Source: an uncultured Lachnospiraceae bacterium
Lineage (GTDB): Bacteria > Bacillota > Clostridia > Lachnospirales > Lachnospiraceae
DNA length: 64,000 bases
Direction: 5' to 3'
NCBI GenBank assembly: GCA_949743325.1
Contig: CATJTQ010000067.1
Span: 1-64,000, forward strand
Shown here: positions 36,112 to 45,232 of the stretch, piece by piece
Position numbering within the stretch: the first letter of the stretch is position 1
Layout: every line of letters starts with the position of its first letter
Program-made: the position numbers and the translations under genes
Notes under the pieces: generated by a model
Seen by the model: the letters and a program-made list of their open reading frames with translations, nothing else
Told to the model about the DNA's origin: nothing
The model's database searches: none

Positions 36112-36137
36112 ATACCCCGCCTTATTAAGCGGGGTAT
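36112..36137. terminator. Convergent hairpin between the TPR gene and the GT4 gene
   Basis: ATACCCCGC pairs perfectly with GCGGGGTAT across an 8-nt loop, between two convergent genes. T-runs are weak on both sides. Confidence 0.6.
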
Positions 36138-36140
36138 TAA

Positions 36141-37256
36141 TTATAGATTTTTAATAATATTAAGTATTTCCTCAGCGCTTTTCTCCCAACTAAAATTTGC
36201 CGCCTGTTTAAGGCCTTTTTCAATCATATTATTACGAAGTTCTTCTGAGGAAAGTACCTTAACCATTGCCTGCTGTAATTCTTCAATATTATAAGGGTCA
36301 ATAAGTTCGCAAGCATTTCCCGCCACTTCAGGCATAGAAGAGATATTGGATGTTATTACAGGTATTCCGCTCTGCATAGCTTCCAAAATTGGAAGTCCAA
36401 AGCCTTCGCACAGTGAGGCATAAATAAACAGTGAAGCGTTTGCATAAATATTTTTTACATCTTCATATGATACATAACCTGTAAATATAACGTGAGGTTT
36501 CAATTTCTCATGGGACTGTACATAATCATATATTTCACCGTTGTTCCAGCCAGAGCCTCCGACAATAACAAGTTTATATGGGAGATTATTTTGTAATATA
36601 CATCTCTCATAAGCTTTGATTGTGCGAAGCATATTTTTTCTTGGCTCAACTGTTGACAGACAGAGTATATAATCTTGGTCGATCTTGTATGTTTCCATAG
36701 TTTTCTTTATAGCATCTGCATCTTTTTCCATATTGAAAATTGGATTGGCTGCCTCATAAACAACATGAATTTTACTTTTATCAAAGTTTAAATATTTAAT
36801 AATATCTTGTTTTGTGGCATTTGAGACAGCGACAATTTCATGGGCTTGGCGGCGGCAAATTTCCGTGAAAATTTTAAATCTTAGTTTATGCTCTTTTGTA
36901 AATAATTCAGGCATATATAATGGAATTAAATCATGAACTATTGCCAAATATTTAACTTTTCTTTTGTTAAATGGCGGAAGATAATGCCTTGTCCCTACAA
37001 AAACATCAATATTATACTGTCTAAGAAGTTTTGGCATATGGGTTAAATACCTTATCTGTTTTTTATTTTGTCCGCCGTAATATACAACCTGCCAATTTTC
37101 TTTTAATGTATAAGGTATTTTAATATCATCATAAGTAAAAAGGAAATAATCATTTTCAGTATCAATTTTCATAATGTTATTCATTATGTGAATGATCCAT
37201 TGACCTATACCCGCAGCCTCTTTAACAAGTGCGGAAACATCTATTCCTATTCTCAT
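36141..37256 (-). CDS. GT4 family glycosyltransferase
   Basis: A 371-residue retaining GT-B glycosyltransferase. The N-terminal domain begins MRIGIDVSALVKEAAGIGQW; the donor-binding C-terminal domain shows LCLSTVEPRKNM (about 195), VIFTGYVSYEDV (about 250) and SLCEGFGLPILEAMQSGIPVITSN (about 283, the EX7E motif). It resembles mannosyltransferases of the WbaZ/MtfB sort, but the sugar cannot be told. AGGAGG precedes the ATG on the - strand. It is transcribed away from phosphoglucomutase, with the structured repeats between them, and probably adds a sugar to the wall polysaccharide or a related glycan. Confidence 0.9.
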   Translation of the reverse strand: MRIGIDVSALVKEAAGIGQWIIHIMNNIMKIDTENDYFLFTYDDIKIPYTLKENWQVVYYGGQNKKQIRYLTHMPKLLRQYNIDVFVGTRHYLPPFNKRKVKYLAIVHDLIPLYMPELFTKEHKLRFKIFTEICRRQAHEIVAVSNATKQDIIKYLNFDKSKIHVVYEAANPIFNMEKDADAIKKTMETYKIDQDYILCLSTVEPRKNMLRTIKAYERCILQNNLPYKLVIVGGSGWNNGEIYDYVQSHEKLKPHVIFTGYVSYEDVKNIYANASLFIYASLCEGFGLPILEAMQSGIPVITSNISSMPEVAGNACELIDPYNIEELQQAMVKVLSSEELRNNMIEKGLKQAANFSWEKSAEEILNIIKNL

Positions 37257-37363
37257 AGAATCCTCCTAAAAAGTTTATTGTTGTTATTATATAAAATTCT
37301 TTGACGAAATATTTTTTTAATGATAATATATAAAAAAAATTATTTTTTGAGGAACACTTAAGT

Positions 37364-37490
37364 TGTTTGCCCGCCCCCGAAGTGGGGCATGAATTACGGT
37401 ATGCCCTTTGGGTATACCTTGTGAAACAGCAAAGCTGTTTGCCCGCCCCCGAAGTGGGGCATGAATTACGGTATGCCTTTTTGGTATAGT
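37364..37490. repeat. Two GC-rich 42-bp direct repeats with nested hairpins
   Basis: The 42-nt unit at 37364-37405 recurs identically at 37436-37477, 72 nt apart. Each unit has a CCCC/GGGG hairpin. Between them, GGTATGCC pairs with GGTATACC and AAACAGC pairs with GCTGTTT. The GC-rich block contrasts sharply with its AT-rich surroundings in the divergent gap upstream of two genes. Confidence 0.8.
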
Positions 37491-37610
37491 TTATTTTAGC
37501 ATACCAATATGTATATTTCAATAAATTATGAGAATAAAAATATAGTAGCCATTCTTTTGGTGATTGGTATACTAATTTAATATTTAAACTTAGAATGGAG
37601 GGTAAAATGG

Positions 37611-39356
37611 ATGAATTATATGGACAAGTATAGGGAATGGCTGGAAAGTCCGTTTTTTGATGAAAATACAAAAAATGAGCTTAGATCTATTGAAGGAAAA
37701 ATACAGGAAATTGAAGATAGATTTTATAAAGATTTGGAGTTTGGCACAGGAGGCTTAAGGGGTGTTATAGGTGCAGGTAGTAATCGTATAAATTACTATA
37801 CAGTTCGGCGTGCTACCCAGGGGCTTGCTGAATATATTTTAGAGCAGGCTGGTGATGAGGGAAGAAATAGAGGAGTAGTAATAGCATATGATTCTAGAAA
37901 TTATTCAGCTGAATTTGCACAAGAGACTGCACTCGTAATGTGTGCAAATAATATTAATGCATATATATTTGATAGTTTACGTCCAACTCCTGAGTTGTCT
38001 TTTGCAGTAAGAGAGTTAAAATGTATTGCCGGAGTGGTTATTACAGCAAGTCATAATCCGGCAGAGTATAATGGCTATAAAGTATATTGGGAAGACGGTG
38101 CACAGATTACATCTCCGCATGACAAAGGTATTATAACTAAAGTTAATGCGGTTAACCGATATGAAGATGCAAAGATAATCACGTATAATGAGGCAGTAAA
38201 TAAGGGACTATACCATGAAATAGGAAAATCGCTTGATGACCGGTATGATGAAGAACTTTTAAAGCTAGTGGAAAATATGGATATTGTAAAATCATTTGCC
38301 TCACAGATAAAAATCGTATATACACCGCTCCATGGAACAGGCAATTTGCCTGTGAGAAGAATATTAAAGAAGCTTGGCTTTAATAATGTGTGTATTGTAT
38401 CTGAACAGGAGTGTCCTGATGGTAATTTTCCTACTGTAGATTATCCTAATCCAGAATCTGCTGATGCATTTAAATTAGCTTTAAAACTTGCAAAGGATAA
38501 GGAGGCAGATTTAGTGATGGCTACAGATCCAGATGCAGATCGCTTGGGTGTTTATGTAAGGGATACTGACACAGGAGAATATCATGCTCTGACAGGAAAT
38601 ATGTCAGGAGCATTAATATGTCAATATTTGTTAGAACAGAAAGAGGCTAAAGGTACGCTGCCTGAAAATGGTGCAATTATAAGTACTATTGTAACAACAA
38701 ATATGGCTAAAGAACTGGCAGATAAATATCAATTAAAATGTCTTGAGACTCTTACAGGATTTAAGTATATTGGTGAACAGATAAAATTATTTGAAGAGAA
38801 TAAATTATACAGTTATGTGTTTGGATTTGAGGAAAGTTATGGCTGTCTGGTAGGTACTTACGCGAGGGATAAAGATGCGGTTTCAGCGGTTATGACATTA
38901 TGTGAGGCGGCGGCATTTTATAAATCAAATGGAAAAACGTTATGGCAGAAGATGAATGAAATTTTTCAAGAGTATGGTTATTTCCGTGAAGGGCTGGAGT
39001 CTGTAACATTAAAGGGAGCAAAAGGTTCTGAGAAGATACAGGCGATTATTAGGGGATTAAGAGAGAATCCTCCTAAGAAAATAGGAGAGTATGATGTATT
39101 AATAATTAGAGATTACATGAAAAAAATAGTTTGGAATATGGAGGATAATTCTTGCACTGAAACATGTCTTCCTGCTTCAAATGTATTGTATTATGAATTG
39201 TCTGGTAATGCATGGTGTTGTGTAAGACCATCGGGTACAGAGCCTAAAATTAAATATTATATGGGTGTTAAAGGCATCAGCAGTGAAGACGCAGAGAAAA
39301 AGTTAGAAGAATTAAAAGAGGCTGTATTAAATTTAGAATTGCAGATTACACAGTAA
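37611..39356 (+). CDS. Phosphoglucomutase / phosphomannomutase
   Basis: Interconverts hexose-6-phosphate and hexose-1-phosphate, feeding glucose-1-phosphate to rfbA and other nucleotide-sugar steps. The 581-residue alpha-D-phosphohexomutase has all four signatures: TASHNPAEYNGYKVYW (phosphoserine, about 145), DPDADRLGV (Mg ligands, about 306), GFEESYG (sugar binding, about 405) and RPSGTEPKIKYY (phosphate binding, about 541). Length matches the Firmicute PgcA class. GGAGGG precedes the ATG at 37611; the ATG 4 nt earlier is in a closed frame. An extended -10 (TTGGTATACT) at 37564-37573 is a likely promoter, next to the structured repeats. Confidence 0.94.
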   Translation: MNYMDKYREWLESPFFDENTKNELRSIEGKIQEIEDRFYKDLEFGTGGLRGVIGAGSNRINYYTVRRATQGLAEYILEQAGDEGRNRGVVIAYDSRNYSAEFAQETALVMCANNINAYIFDSLRPTPELSFAVRELKCIAGVVITASHNPAEYNGYKVYWEDGAQITSPHDKGIITKVNAVNRYEDAKIITYNEAVNKGLYHEIGKSLDDRYDEELLKLVENMDIVKSFASQIKIVYTPLHGTGNLPVRRILKKLGFNNVCIVSEQECPDGNFPTVDYPNPESADAFKLALKLAKDKEADLVMATDPDADRLGVYVRDTDTGEYHALTGNMSGALICQYLLEQKEAKGTLPENGAIISTIVTTNMAKELADKYQLKCLETLTGFKYIGEQIKLFEENKLYSYVFGFEESYGCLVGTYARDKDAVSAVMTLCEAAAFYKSNGKTLWQKMNEIFQEYGYFREGLESVTLKGAKGSEKIQAIIRGLRENPPKKIGEYDVLIIRDYMKKIVWNMEDNSCTETCLPASNVLYYELSGNAWCCVRPSGTEPKIKYYMGVKGISSEDAEKKLEELKEAVLNLELQITQ

Positions 39357-39429
39357 GATTATTGGATGTCTAAATAGCAGGAATAAACTCATAGCATATT
39401 AATATAGCAGTGAATCTTGCATGTTAATA

Positions 39430-39447
39430 TGCGTTGCTTGTAGCAAC
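39430..39447 (+). repeat. Small stem-loop after phosphoglucomutase
   Basis: CGTTGCT pairs with AGCAACG across a 3-nt loop. No T-run follows, so its role as a terminator is doubtful. Confidence 0.4.
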
Positions 39448-39512
39448 GACAATTGTTCATATAATAGTGGCAACAATTCAAAGAAAGAAGGTTATTCCAT
39501 ACGCTAAACGAA

Positions 39513-39590
39513 AATATAAAAGCAATCAGAAAGTCAAAAGAACTTTCGCAAGAAGAAATTCAAAAAAACGGTGTGAATAAGCTGAATTAG
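39513..39590 (+). pseudogene. Remnant of an XRE-type helix-turn-helix gene
   Basis: In one frame the sequence reads NIKAIRKSKELSQEEIQ, close to the first helices of XRE/Cro repressors (usually RxxxGLSQEELA). It then breaks off at a TAG after about 26 codons, with no start codon or ribosome site upstream. It looks like a decayed regulator fragment; chance similarity is possible because it is short. Confidence 0.35.
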
Positions 39591-39615
39591 AAAAGCGTAT
39601 TGCTTAATTTTATAC

Positions 39616-39673
39616 AACTTCCCCCTTCGTACCCTTCATCTTATTATTTGAAGGGGATACGAAGGGGGAAGTT
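39616..39673. terminator. Large bidirectional terminator before the LCP gene
   Basis: AACTTCCCCCTTCGTA pairs with TACGAAGGGGGAAGTT, with inner CCCTTCA/TGAAGGG pairing, around an AT loop. T5 follows on the + strand and T-rich sequence on the - strand. It overlaps the end of the LCP gene's 3' region. Confidence 0.85.
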
Positions 39674-39674
39674 T

Positions 39675-41423
39675 TTATGTTATATTATTGATATCATCCG
39701 GTTCTTCATCCTCATAAGGATTATTTTGCGGAGGATTTGTTGGAGAAGCAATAGTAGGAGCCGGGGTAGGAGGCTCTGTATACACAATAGTAGGAGCTGG
39801 TGTAGGAGGATCCGTAATAACAGGTTGTTGTGTTACTATAGGTTCTTCTGTTACAATTGGATCTTCATATACAGGTTCCTGTGTGGCAGGAGCAGTTGTG
39901 GCTTTGCTTACATATGATGTTACCTTTGGCTCTTCTGACTGTTCTTGGTATTCGTCATCTTCGTAATCCTGTCGAGGTTTTGTAGTTGCTTTTGTGTAAG
40001 TGCTGTCATCCTCATTGTCATCATTATCATTATTGCTGTAATCCTTGCTTGAGGACTTTCCTCTTTTTTTATCGATATAGTCAGCTATTGTCTGTACTGT
40101 GGAAGTAGGTTTATAATTTTCCTGTTCAAATAAATATTTGTGTAATTCGCTTACATCAGATACAAGGTCGTTAGAAAAATTATACCATACGTCGCTGCCT
40201 GGCAGTTTATTTACTTCAGACATATCAAATGGAAAACCTTTTTGATCAACAATTTCACAATCCAAAGCAAATTTTGCAAGTTCGGCAATTTCAGACCATT
40301 CAAGACTTGTAACTAGCTGAGGAGCTACTGCTTCGGCAATTTTAAGAATAGTTGAAATACCAGCGCCTTTTGCCTTTTCAAACATTTTCATAAGAACTGT
40401 CCTCTGACGTTCAGCTCTCTGGTAATCAGTATCACAATAACGTATACGCGCATATGCTGTAGCCTGCACACCATCAAGAAGCTGTACTCCCGGTTTTGTA
40501 ATATGCGGAGAGTTAGAACCTGTAAGTTCATTTATTTCATCAATGTAGTGATTAATAAGAGGTTGTTTAGTCTTATAAGTTCCATTTCTGTTAAATTTCT
40601 CTATCTCTCTGTCAAGTATTTCGATTTCTACACCTCCGACAGCGTCTACGCATTGTGTAACGATACTGAAATCAACTGTTACATAATCAGTGATGTGAAG
40701 ATCAAGGTTTCTGTTAAGGGCATTGATAGCATTTAAAGCCTGTCCTTTTACATAGGCGTGATTTATTTTATCACATTTAATCTTTCCGTTCTTATCAGTT
40801 CCAATATTAAGATAAGTATCACGATATACAGAAAGGAGTTTAATTTGACTTGTCTCGCGGTTTACATTTACAATCATAATAACATCACTTCGTGAATCAC
40901 TGTCATCAATCTTAGTAGATGTATCTTCATTTTTGGTTCTTGTATCAATACCAAATACGGCAAGGGTTAAATATCCTTTCATATGAGCAGCATCATTTTC
41001 ATTTTCAAAATTCGAATCTACATCCTTATCACTATAACTTTTATCACGGTTTTTATTGACATTCTGCATTGCTTTTATTGCAGGAATTGCATATTTTGCT
41101 GCGACAATACTGGCTAAGCTGAGTACAAGAATTATAGCGAGAACAATGTATATCATCTTAAACCGCTTTTTTTTGCTCATTGGCTTCTTTCTCTTGCCTC
41201 CGCCGTTATAGCTTCCAGAGGAAGGGCGTCTTGGCGGCGGTGTATTAGCGCTGCTTCTCACTGTAGGAGATGGCCGTCCTGATTGTGAGGAAGGTCTTTT
41301 TGATGGAGCAGAGGAACGATTATGGGCTGCTGCAGGTCTTGTTGTTCTTGCTCTTGTTGTTTGTTGTGCTGGAATTTGTAATTCTTTTGCTTTTCTTTTT
41401 GAATCATTTGAATTTTTTGTCAT
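39675..41423 (-). CDS. LytR-CpsA-Psr (LCP) family glycopolymer ligase
   Basis: Attaches polysaccharide or teichoic acid from its undecaprenyl-pyrophosphate carrier to peptidoglycan, outside the membrane. The 582-residue protein has a basic, Ser/Pro/Arg-rich cytoplasmic start (1-85), one span (about 88-112), then an LCP domain (about 150-385) with DSDSRSDVIMIVNVN, LLSVYRDTYLNI (catalytic-type Arg and Asp) and YARIRYCDTDYQRAERQR (lipid-phosphate Arg set). The tail (about 435-582) is acidic and then Pro/Thr-rich, with a near-repeat PPTPAPTI. Such a tail may span the wall. It is cotranscribed with, or adjacent to, the initiating transferase at 41498, which supports a shared polysaccharide path. 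Confidence 0.92.
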   Translation of the reverse strand: MTKNSNDSKRKAKELQIPAQQTTRARTTRPAAAHNRSSAPSKRPSSQSGRPSPTVRSSANTPPPRRPSSGSYNGGGKRKKPMSKKKRFKMIYIVLAIILVLSLASIVAAKYAIPAIKAMQNVNKNRDKSYSDKDVDSNFENENDAAHMKGYLTLAVFGIDTRTKNEDTSTKIDDSDSRSDVIMIVNVNRETSQIKLLSVYRDTYLNIGTDKNGKIKCDKINHAYVKGQALNAINALNRNLDLHITDYVTVDFSIVTQCVDAVGGVEIEILDREIEKFNRNGTYKTKQPLINHYIDEINELTGSNSPHITKPGVQLLDGVQATAYARIRYCDTDYQRAERQRTVLMKMFEKAKGAGISTILKIAEAVAPQLVTSLEWSEIAELAKFALDCEIVDQKGFPFDMSEVNKLPGSDVWYNFSNDLVSDVSELHKYLFEQENYKPTSTVQTIADYIDKKRGKSSSKDYSNNDNDDNEDDSTYTKATTKPRQDYEDDEYQEQSEEPKVTSYVSKATTAPATQEPVYEDPIVTEEPIVTQQPVITDPPTPAPTIVYTEPPTPAPTIASPTNPPQNNPYEDEEPDDINNIT

Positions 41424-41497
41424 ATAAAATTTACCTCACTAAAAATACTGTTGCAGCTTAAACTGCACTAAAAATAAAGAAAACCGTAAATAAGTTT

Positions 41498-42901
41498 TTA
41501 ATAAGCATTTTTGTTTACAAAACCTTTGAAAAGTGTCATAAACAATATTTTAATATCAAATCCCAAAGTCCAGTTTTCAATATAATATAAATCATATGCG
41601 ATTCTGCGTTTAATAGAAGTGTTTCCTCTCAGACCATTTACCTGAGCCCATCCCGTCATTCCCGGGCGTACTTGATGTTTTATCATATATCGCGGTATTT
41701 CTTCTTTAAATTTATCAACAAAAAAGGGCCTTTCTGGTCTTGGTCCTACAAGACTCATATCCCCTTTTAAAATATTAAAAAGCTGCGGAAGCTCATCAAT
41801 GCTGGTTTGCCTGATAAAACGTCCTATTCCTGTGACTCTTGGATCATTTTTTATTGTAAATGCTGTTTTTTCTTTCTCGGCTGACTGAACTTCCATGGAG
41901 CGGAACTTGTACATCTGAAAACTTTTATTATGAAGCCCTATTCTTTCCTGCTTAAAAATAAGAGGACCTGAAGATGTAATTTTAATTAAAAGCGATGTTA
42001 TAAGCATTATCGGTGAAAATAAAATAATGGCAACGCTTGCTCCCATAATATCAACAATTCGTTTAATAATTTGATTTACAGTATTATTAAGAGGGACATT
42101 GCGTATATTGATTACAGGAAGTCCTAAGACATCTTCTGTGTAAGGTCTTGTAGGCAAAATACTGTTATAGTCTGGTATAAATTTAGTATGAACACCAGAT
42201 TTTTCACATATTTCAACGATTTTTTCTAATTTTGAGTATTCGCTTAGTCCAAGGGTTATTGCAATTTCATCAAGACTGTTTTTGGGAAGAAGATGAAGAA
42301 GTTTTTCTGTTTTTCCCAGCACTTTAATTCCTTTATACTGTGTTCCCTTTTTTACTGTGTCATCAAGAATTCCATGAATGTTATATCCCCATTGAGGGTT
42401 AGCCTGAATTCTATCAATATAGGCCTCAGCTGCCCTGCTGTAACCTACAAGCAGTATATGCTTTAAATTAAATCCATTCCTTCTTATTTTATTTAATCCG
42501 TAACGAATTAAATTGCGTGTTATAACTTCTAAATACACATTGATTGCATAGAATATAAACAGCATTTGTCTGGAGAAAGTATTAAGTTTAAATAAGTAAA
42601 GCACCAAAATAAAGGCCAGAAGACCAATAGTGTTTGCTTTTATAATCTGGGCAATCTCATATCGTCGCCCTGAAAGCCTTTTAGGCCTGTACAAGTGAAA
42701 ACAATAATACAAAATGAGATATCCAGGAATAACGCCGACAAGGGCGTACATATAATACTTAAATGGTAGAGATTCGCCAAACAGAGGAAGGAGTCCGCTC
42801 TTATATTTCAGCCACCAGGATAAAATATAAGAAAAAACAACAATCAGAGCATCAACTAAAACATGGATACGGTTTAGTCGTTTTTGATTACTTTTTATCA
42901 A
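41498..42901 (-). CDS. Undecaprenyl-phosphate sugar phosphotransferase (WcaJ/WbaP type)
   Basis: Initiates wall or capsular polysaccharide by moving a sugar-1-phosphate onto undecaprenyl phosphate. The 467-residue protein has four or five N-terminal spans (about 12-130), a Rossmann-like middle region beginning HILLVGYSRAAEAYI (about 148), a re-entrant membrane segment (about 285-310), and the catalytic C-terminus with KFRSMEVQS (about 335), SIDELPQLFNILKGDMSLVGPRPE (about 370, Asp-Glu pair and PRP) and RPGMTGWAQVNG (about 415). This is the full-length glucose-type polyprenyl transferase layout. Which sugar it uses is not visible. It lies 74 nt upstream of the LCP gene on the same strand. Confidence 0.93.
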   Translation of the reverse strand: MIKSNQKRLNRIHVLVDALIVVFSYILSWWLKYKSGLLPLFGESLPFKYYMYALVGVIPGYLILYYCFHLYRPKRLSGRRYEIAQIIKANTIGLLAFILVLYLFKLNTFSRQMLFIFYAINVYLEVITRNLIRYGLNKIRRNGFNLKHILLVGYSRAAEAYIDRIQANPQWGYNIHGILDDTVKKGTQYKGIKVLGKTEKLLHLLPKNSLDEIAITLGLSEYSKLEKIVEICEKSGVHTKFIPDYNSILPTRPYTEDVLGLPVINIRNVPLNNTVNQIIKRIVDIMGASVAIILFSPIMLITSLLIKITSSGPLIFKQERIGLHNKSFQMYKFRSMEVQSAEKEKTAFTIKNDPRVTGIGRFIRQTSIDELPQLFNILKGDMSLVGPRPERPFFVDKFKEEIPRYMIKHQVRPGMTGWAQVNGLRGNTSIKRRIAYDLYYIENWTLGFDIKILFMTLFKGFVNKNAY

Positions 42902-43026
42902 TGGCTCTCACCTTATCTTTTTTATATAAAACTATTATTTTCTAATATTTACTAATAATACACCATTTTAATAAAAAGAACAATATTTTTTTAAATAAAA
43001 CACAAAATTTTAAAAATTTCATGCTC

Positions 43027-43055
43027 TTGACGGTATTTGTCACATATAGTATAAT
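43027..43055 (+). promoter_or_regulatory. Strong sigma-A promoter of glmS
   Basis: TTGACG at 43027 and TATAAT at 43050 are exactly 17 nt apart. The resulting leader is only about 25 nt, too short for a glmS ribozyme. Confidence 0.8.
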
Positions 43056-43086
43056 TTATATAATTATGTTATTGGAGGTATTGATG

Positions 43087-44922
43087 ATGTGTGGAATAGT
43101 CGGGTACATTGGTGAACAGCAGGCTGCGCCAGTCTTGCTTGATGGTTTGGCTAAGTTGGAGTACCGTGGATATGATTCTGCGGGAATTGCCGTATATAAC
43201 GGTCATGAAATTGAGATGGTAAAATCAGTTGGAAGGCTTAAAGTTCTAAGTGAGCTTACTCATGATGGAACAACCCTAGTGGGCAAGAGCGGAATAGGGC
43301 ATACAAGATGGGCTACGCATGGTTCACCAAGTAATGATAATGCACATCCTCATTATAATAAAGATGGTTCCATTGTTGTTGTACACAATGGCATTATTGA
43401 AAATTATATGAAGATCAGAAAGATGCTGCAGAATAAAGGATACGAATTTAATTCAGATACGGATACGGAGGTTGTGGCGCATCTGTTGGATTATTATTAT
43501 ACTGGAAGTCCTTTAAGTACAATTATAAAAGTTCTGCAGAGAATAGAAGGTTCTTATGCATTAGGAATAATGTTTAAAGAGTTCCCAGAGCAGGTGTTTG
43601 CAGTAAGAAAGGATAGTCCTCTTATCGTAGGACATACAAAAGACGGAAATATACTTGCTTCAGATGTTCCGGCAGTATTAAAATATACAAGAAGTGTATA
43701 TTTTATTGAAAATTATGAGATTGTCTGTCTGGAAAAAGATAAGATGACATTCTATAATATCGATGAAGATGAGCTTGAAAAAGAACCGACAACGATTGAG
43801 TGGGATGTTGCTGCTGCTGAAAAGGGCGGTTATGAACATTATATGTTAAAAGAAATGTATGAACAGCCAAAGGCTGTAAAGGATACGATATATCCTTCTG
43901 ATTCAAGAATTGTCGACGGCAGAGTAGTAATTAAAGAGCTATCAATGTCAGATGAAGATATTAAAAATATTAAAAAAATTTATATAGTAGCTTGCGGCTC
44001 GGCTTATCATGCGGGTGTAACCGGAAAATATGTTATAGAAGGTCTTACAAGAATTCCTGTTGAAGTAGATTTGGCCTCAGAGTTCAGGTATCGCTCTCCG
44101 ATTTATGAGGATAATAGTATTGTAATTATTATAAGTCAGTCAGGCGAGACTGCGGATTCCCTTGCCGCCCTTAGAGATGCCAGAGAGCATGGTGTTAGAG
44201 TTTTGGGAATCGTTAATGTTGTCGGCAGTTCCATTGCTAGGGAGGCCGACAGTGTAATGTATACATGGGCTGGTCCTGAAATAGCTGTTGCTACTACTAA
44301 AGCTTATAGTGCACAGCTTATTGCATTGTATCTTCTTGGCATGAATTTTGCACAGGTAAGAAATACGATTACAGAAGATAAGATGAGCAGCCTTATTAAG
44401 GATTTGGCGAAGCTTCCGGATCAGATTGAAATGCTTCTTGCAAGCAAAGAGAAGGTGCAGCGGTTTGCAAACAGGTATATTGCTGCACAGAACGTATTTT
44501 TTATAGGAAGAGGAATTGATTATGCAATTTCGCTTGAAGCTTCTCTTAAATTAAAAGAAATCTCTTATATACATTCGGAGGCTTATGCGGCAGGAGAACT
44601 AAAACATGGAACAATATCTTTGATAGAAGAGGGAACATTGGTCTCTGCAGTTCTTACACAGGAACATTTATACAAGAAGACAATAAGTAATATGGTCGAA
44701 GTTCGTTCAAGAGGAGCTTTTGTGCTGGCTGTTACGACAGAAGGAAATACAGAAGTAGAGAAGGCAGCGGACTATGTGATTTATATTCCGCAGACAAATG
44801 AGTATTTTACTAATTCATTGGCAATAATTCCATTACAGCTTTTTGGATATTATGTTGCAGTTGGAAAGGGTTGTGATGTTGACAAGCCGAGAAATTTAGC
44901 TAAGTCAGTTACGGTAGAATAA
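43087..44922 (+). CDS. glmS: Glutamine-fructose-6-phosphate aminotransferase (isomerising)
   Basis: Makes glucosamine-6-phosphate from fructose-6-phosphate and glutamine, the entry to UDP-GlcNAc for peptidoglycan and glycans. The 611-residue protein starts MCGIVGYIG; the Cys after the initiator Met is the glutaminase nucleophile, which fixes the start at 43087 (GGAGG 8 nt upstream). The glutaminase domain has GHTRWATHG (about 70) and VVHNGIIENY (about 97). Two SIS domains follow, with SQSGETADSLAALR (about 350), ATTKAYSAQL (about 400) and the C-terminal DKPRNLAKSVTVE. Length is typical. It is monocistronic by layout, ending before a long inverted repeat. Confidence 0.97.
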   Translation: MCGIVGYIGEQQAAPVLLDGLAKLEYRGYDSAGIAVYNGHEIEMVKSVGRLKVLSELTHDGTTLVGKSGIGHTRWATHGSPSNDNAHPHYNKDGSIVVVHNGIIENYMKIRKMLQNKGYEFNSDTDTEVVAHLLDYYYTGSPLSTIIKVLQRIEGSYALGIMFKEFPEQVFAVRKDSPLIVGHTKDGNILASDVPAVLKYTRSVYFIENYEIVCLEKDKMTFYNIDEDELEKEPTTIEWDVAAAEKGGYEHYMLKEMYEQPKAVKDTIYPSDSRIVDGRVVIKELSMSDEDIKNIKKIYIVACGSAYHAGVTGKYVIEGLTRIPVEVDLASEFRYRSPIYEDNSIVIIISQSGETADSLAALRDAREHGVRVLGIVNVVGSSIAREADSVMYTWAGPEIAVATTKAYSAQLIALYLLGMNFAQVRNTITEDKMSSLIKDLAKLPDQIEMLLASKEKVQRFANRYIAAQNVFFIGRGIDYAISLEASLKLKEISYIHSEAYAAGELKHGTISLIEEGTLVSAVLTQEHLYKKTISNMVEVRSRGAFVLAVTTEGNTEVEKAADYVIYIPQTNEYFTNSLAIIPLQLFGYYVAVGKGCDVDKPRNLAKSVTVE

Positions 44923-44933
44923 TACATTAAAGA

Positions 44934-45035
44934 GGCTGTTACAAAATAACAGCCAGACACAATATGTTATTTTTTGGGCGATAAATAACAGTATATATTG
45001 TGTTTGGCGCTGTTGTTGTAGCAGCCGCTTTTTAG
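44934..45035. repeat. Long imperfect inverted repeat, MITE-like or large terminator
   Basis: The left arm (44934-44971) and right arm (about 44984-45026) are imperfect reverse complements over about 40 nt, ending in GGCTGTT and GCAGCC, around a short loop. CTTTTTAG follows. The left arm also has a small internal hairpin (GGCTGTT/AACAGCC). It may terminate glmS, but it is longer than a normal terminator. Confidence 0.65.
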
Positions 45036-45152
45036 TGTTGAAAATATAAATTGATAGAAGGAATTTCACATTGACAACAAATTAATATCAAAAAATCAAC
45101 AATAAAAAAACAAACTGTTTTAAAAATTAAAACACAGATAAGTCACAAATCG

Positions 45153-45170
45153 TTGCTACACTAATAGCAA
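45153..45170. promoter_or_regulatory. Possible operator upstream of the HtrA protease
   Basis: TTGCTA and TAGCAA form a perfect inverted repeat separated by 6 nt, about 65 nt before the start of the protease gene. Such spacing suits a dimeric regulator; none is identified. Confidence 0.3.
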
Positions 45171-45232
45171 ATCAAAAAGAAAAAACATGCATAAGTTACA
45201 GAATGCTGGTAATATATGAAAGGGGTTTTATT

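Noticed and set aside
37364..37490. Repeats considered as a CRISPR array
   Set aside because: Only two units, the intervening sequence is itself a palindrome, and no cas genes are near.
37222..37671. A 149-residue - strand reading frame over the GC-rich repeats
   Set aside because: It has no ribosome site, overlaps the ends of two real genes and gets its length from translating the repeat units.
42910..43086. glmS ribozyme upstream of glmS
   Set aside because: The promoter at 43027-43055 leaves a leader of about 25 nt, and no conserved ribozyme core is seen in the gap.
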